Below are positions 17,071-17,500 of a stretch of 17,500 bases of DNA, piece after piece. A program made the position numbers and the translations under genes. Below the pieces are notes generated by a model. It saw nothing but the letters and a program-made list of their open reading frames with translations. It did no database searches and was not told where the DNA came from. The stretch lies in NCBI GenBank assembly GCA_016946835.1, contig JACVTC010000206.1, positions 1-17,500 on the forward strand, in the 5' to 3' direction. Numbering within the stretch: position 1 is the stretch's first letter; the number at the start of each line of letters is the position of its first letter. Origin of the DNA: Neocallimastix lanati (nom. inval.) (taxonomy: Eukaryota; Neocallimastigomycota; Neocallimastigomycetes; Neocallimastigales; Neocallimastigaceae).

Positions 17071-17500
17071 TACATTTTCGTTAGTGAAAACAGATTCCCT
17101 TAATATTTGTTTTTTTTATTGCAATTACTCTTACTAACCGCTTTTTTTTTCTGTTGTTTATTTGATTACTACATTGTACATTGTCTTACTACTCTATCTT
17201 GTAGTTGATTGTTATGTTATGGTTTGGGATAATATTAGAATTTTATTTATTTTATTTTATTTTTTTTTAATTTTTTTTTTTTTTTATTAAAATCTACATT
17301 TTAATTTTTGAAAAATTTCATCTATTTATACTTTTTGACAAAATGACAAAAATAAATAGGTAAAGCCTTTCTACATTTATCATTATATCAGTAAAAAAAA
17401 AAAAAATAATCTACTATTATTAATTATTTCTTTAATTTTATATTAAATTAAATTAACTAATTCATAAATTAATTATTTAATTTTAATAAATTTTGTTTAT
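17071..17500. other. AT-rich right end with a TATA-like site on the minus strand
   Basis: Contains scraps upstream of the acidic frame, a T-run at 17263-17285, and TATAAATAG on the minus strand (17323-17331), about 260 bases upstream of the acidic frame. The TATA match could be a promoter for that frame or LTR sequence, and is weak evidence alone. Nothing else recognised to the window end. Confidence 0.4.

Overview
The window is very AT-rich eukaryotic DNA. Hand counts give about 3% G+C in 1681-1740, against about 45% in 13501-13560. Long A and T runs, asparagine-rich reading frames and AT trinucleotide tracts occur throughout. It holds two unrelated PD-(D/E)XK nuclease genes of types also common in bacteria, a FLYWCH/MULE transposase, and Ty3/gypsy retroelement remains. 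Together these fit an anaerobic gut fungus (Neocallimastigomycota). That placement is an inference from composition and gene families. A Dictyostelium-like amoeba would share the composition but fits the gene set less well. There is no bacterial operon structure, and I see no rRNA, tRNA or CRISPR.

Layout. 1-1370 (+) is the 3' part of an AAA-ATPase-like/PDDEXK_9 gene. It begins left of the window and is broken by several frameshifts, but its last 238 codons, with the nuclease domain, are open. 1371-4442 is gene-free AT-rich DNA with microsatellites. 4443-5907 (-) is a nearly intact Rpn-like PD-(D/E)XK protein of 446 codons, the best gene in the window; one extra base shifts its last ~45 conserved codons out of frame. 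5908-8224 is gene-free but has a 19-bp tandem array, a family of hairpin-bearing repeats in direct and inverted orientation, and a 23-bp palindrome. 8225-9603 is one MULE transposase gene split into two head-to-head halves, as a single ~0.7-kb inversion would produce. 9697-11081 (-) is a decayed gag-like gene with a CCHC zinc knuckle, whose downstream side has become a 48-bp tandem array. 11166-13250 has an inverted repeat just upstream of that gag, another hairpin and possible LTR remains. 13250-16373 (-) is a decayed Ty3/gypsy pol (Asn/Glu-rich leader, protease, RT, RNase H). 16866-17500 has an unidentified acidic reading frame and a TATA-like site.

Overall this is a transposon graveyard around one largely intact nuclease-fold gene. 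Decay is by short indels, homopolymer growth, tandem-repeat expansion and inversion. I see no complete multi-gene system. The items most worth a second look are the Rpn-like protein with a substituted catalytic position, the terminal hairpins with a paired base change, the inverted MULE, and the inverted repeat ahead of gag.
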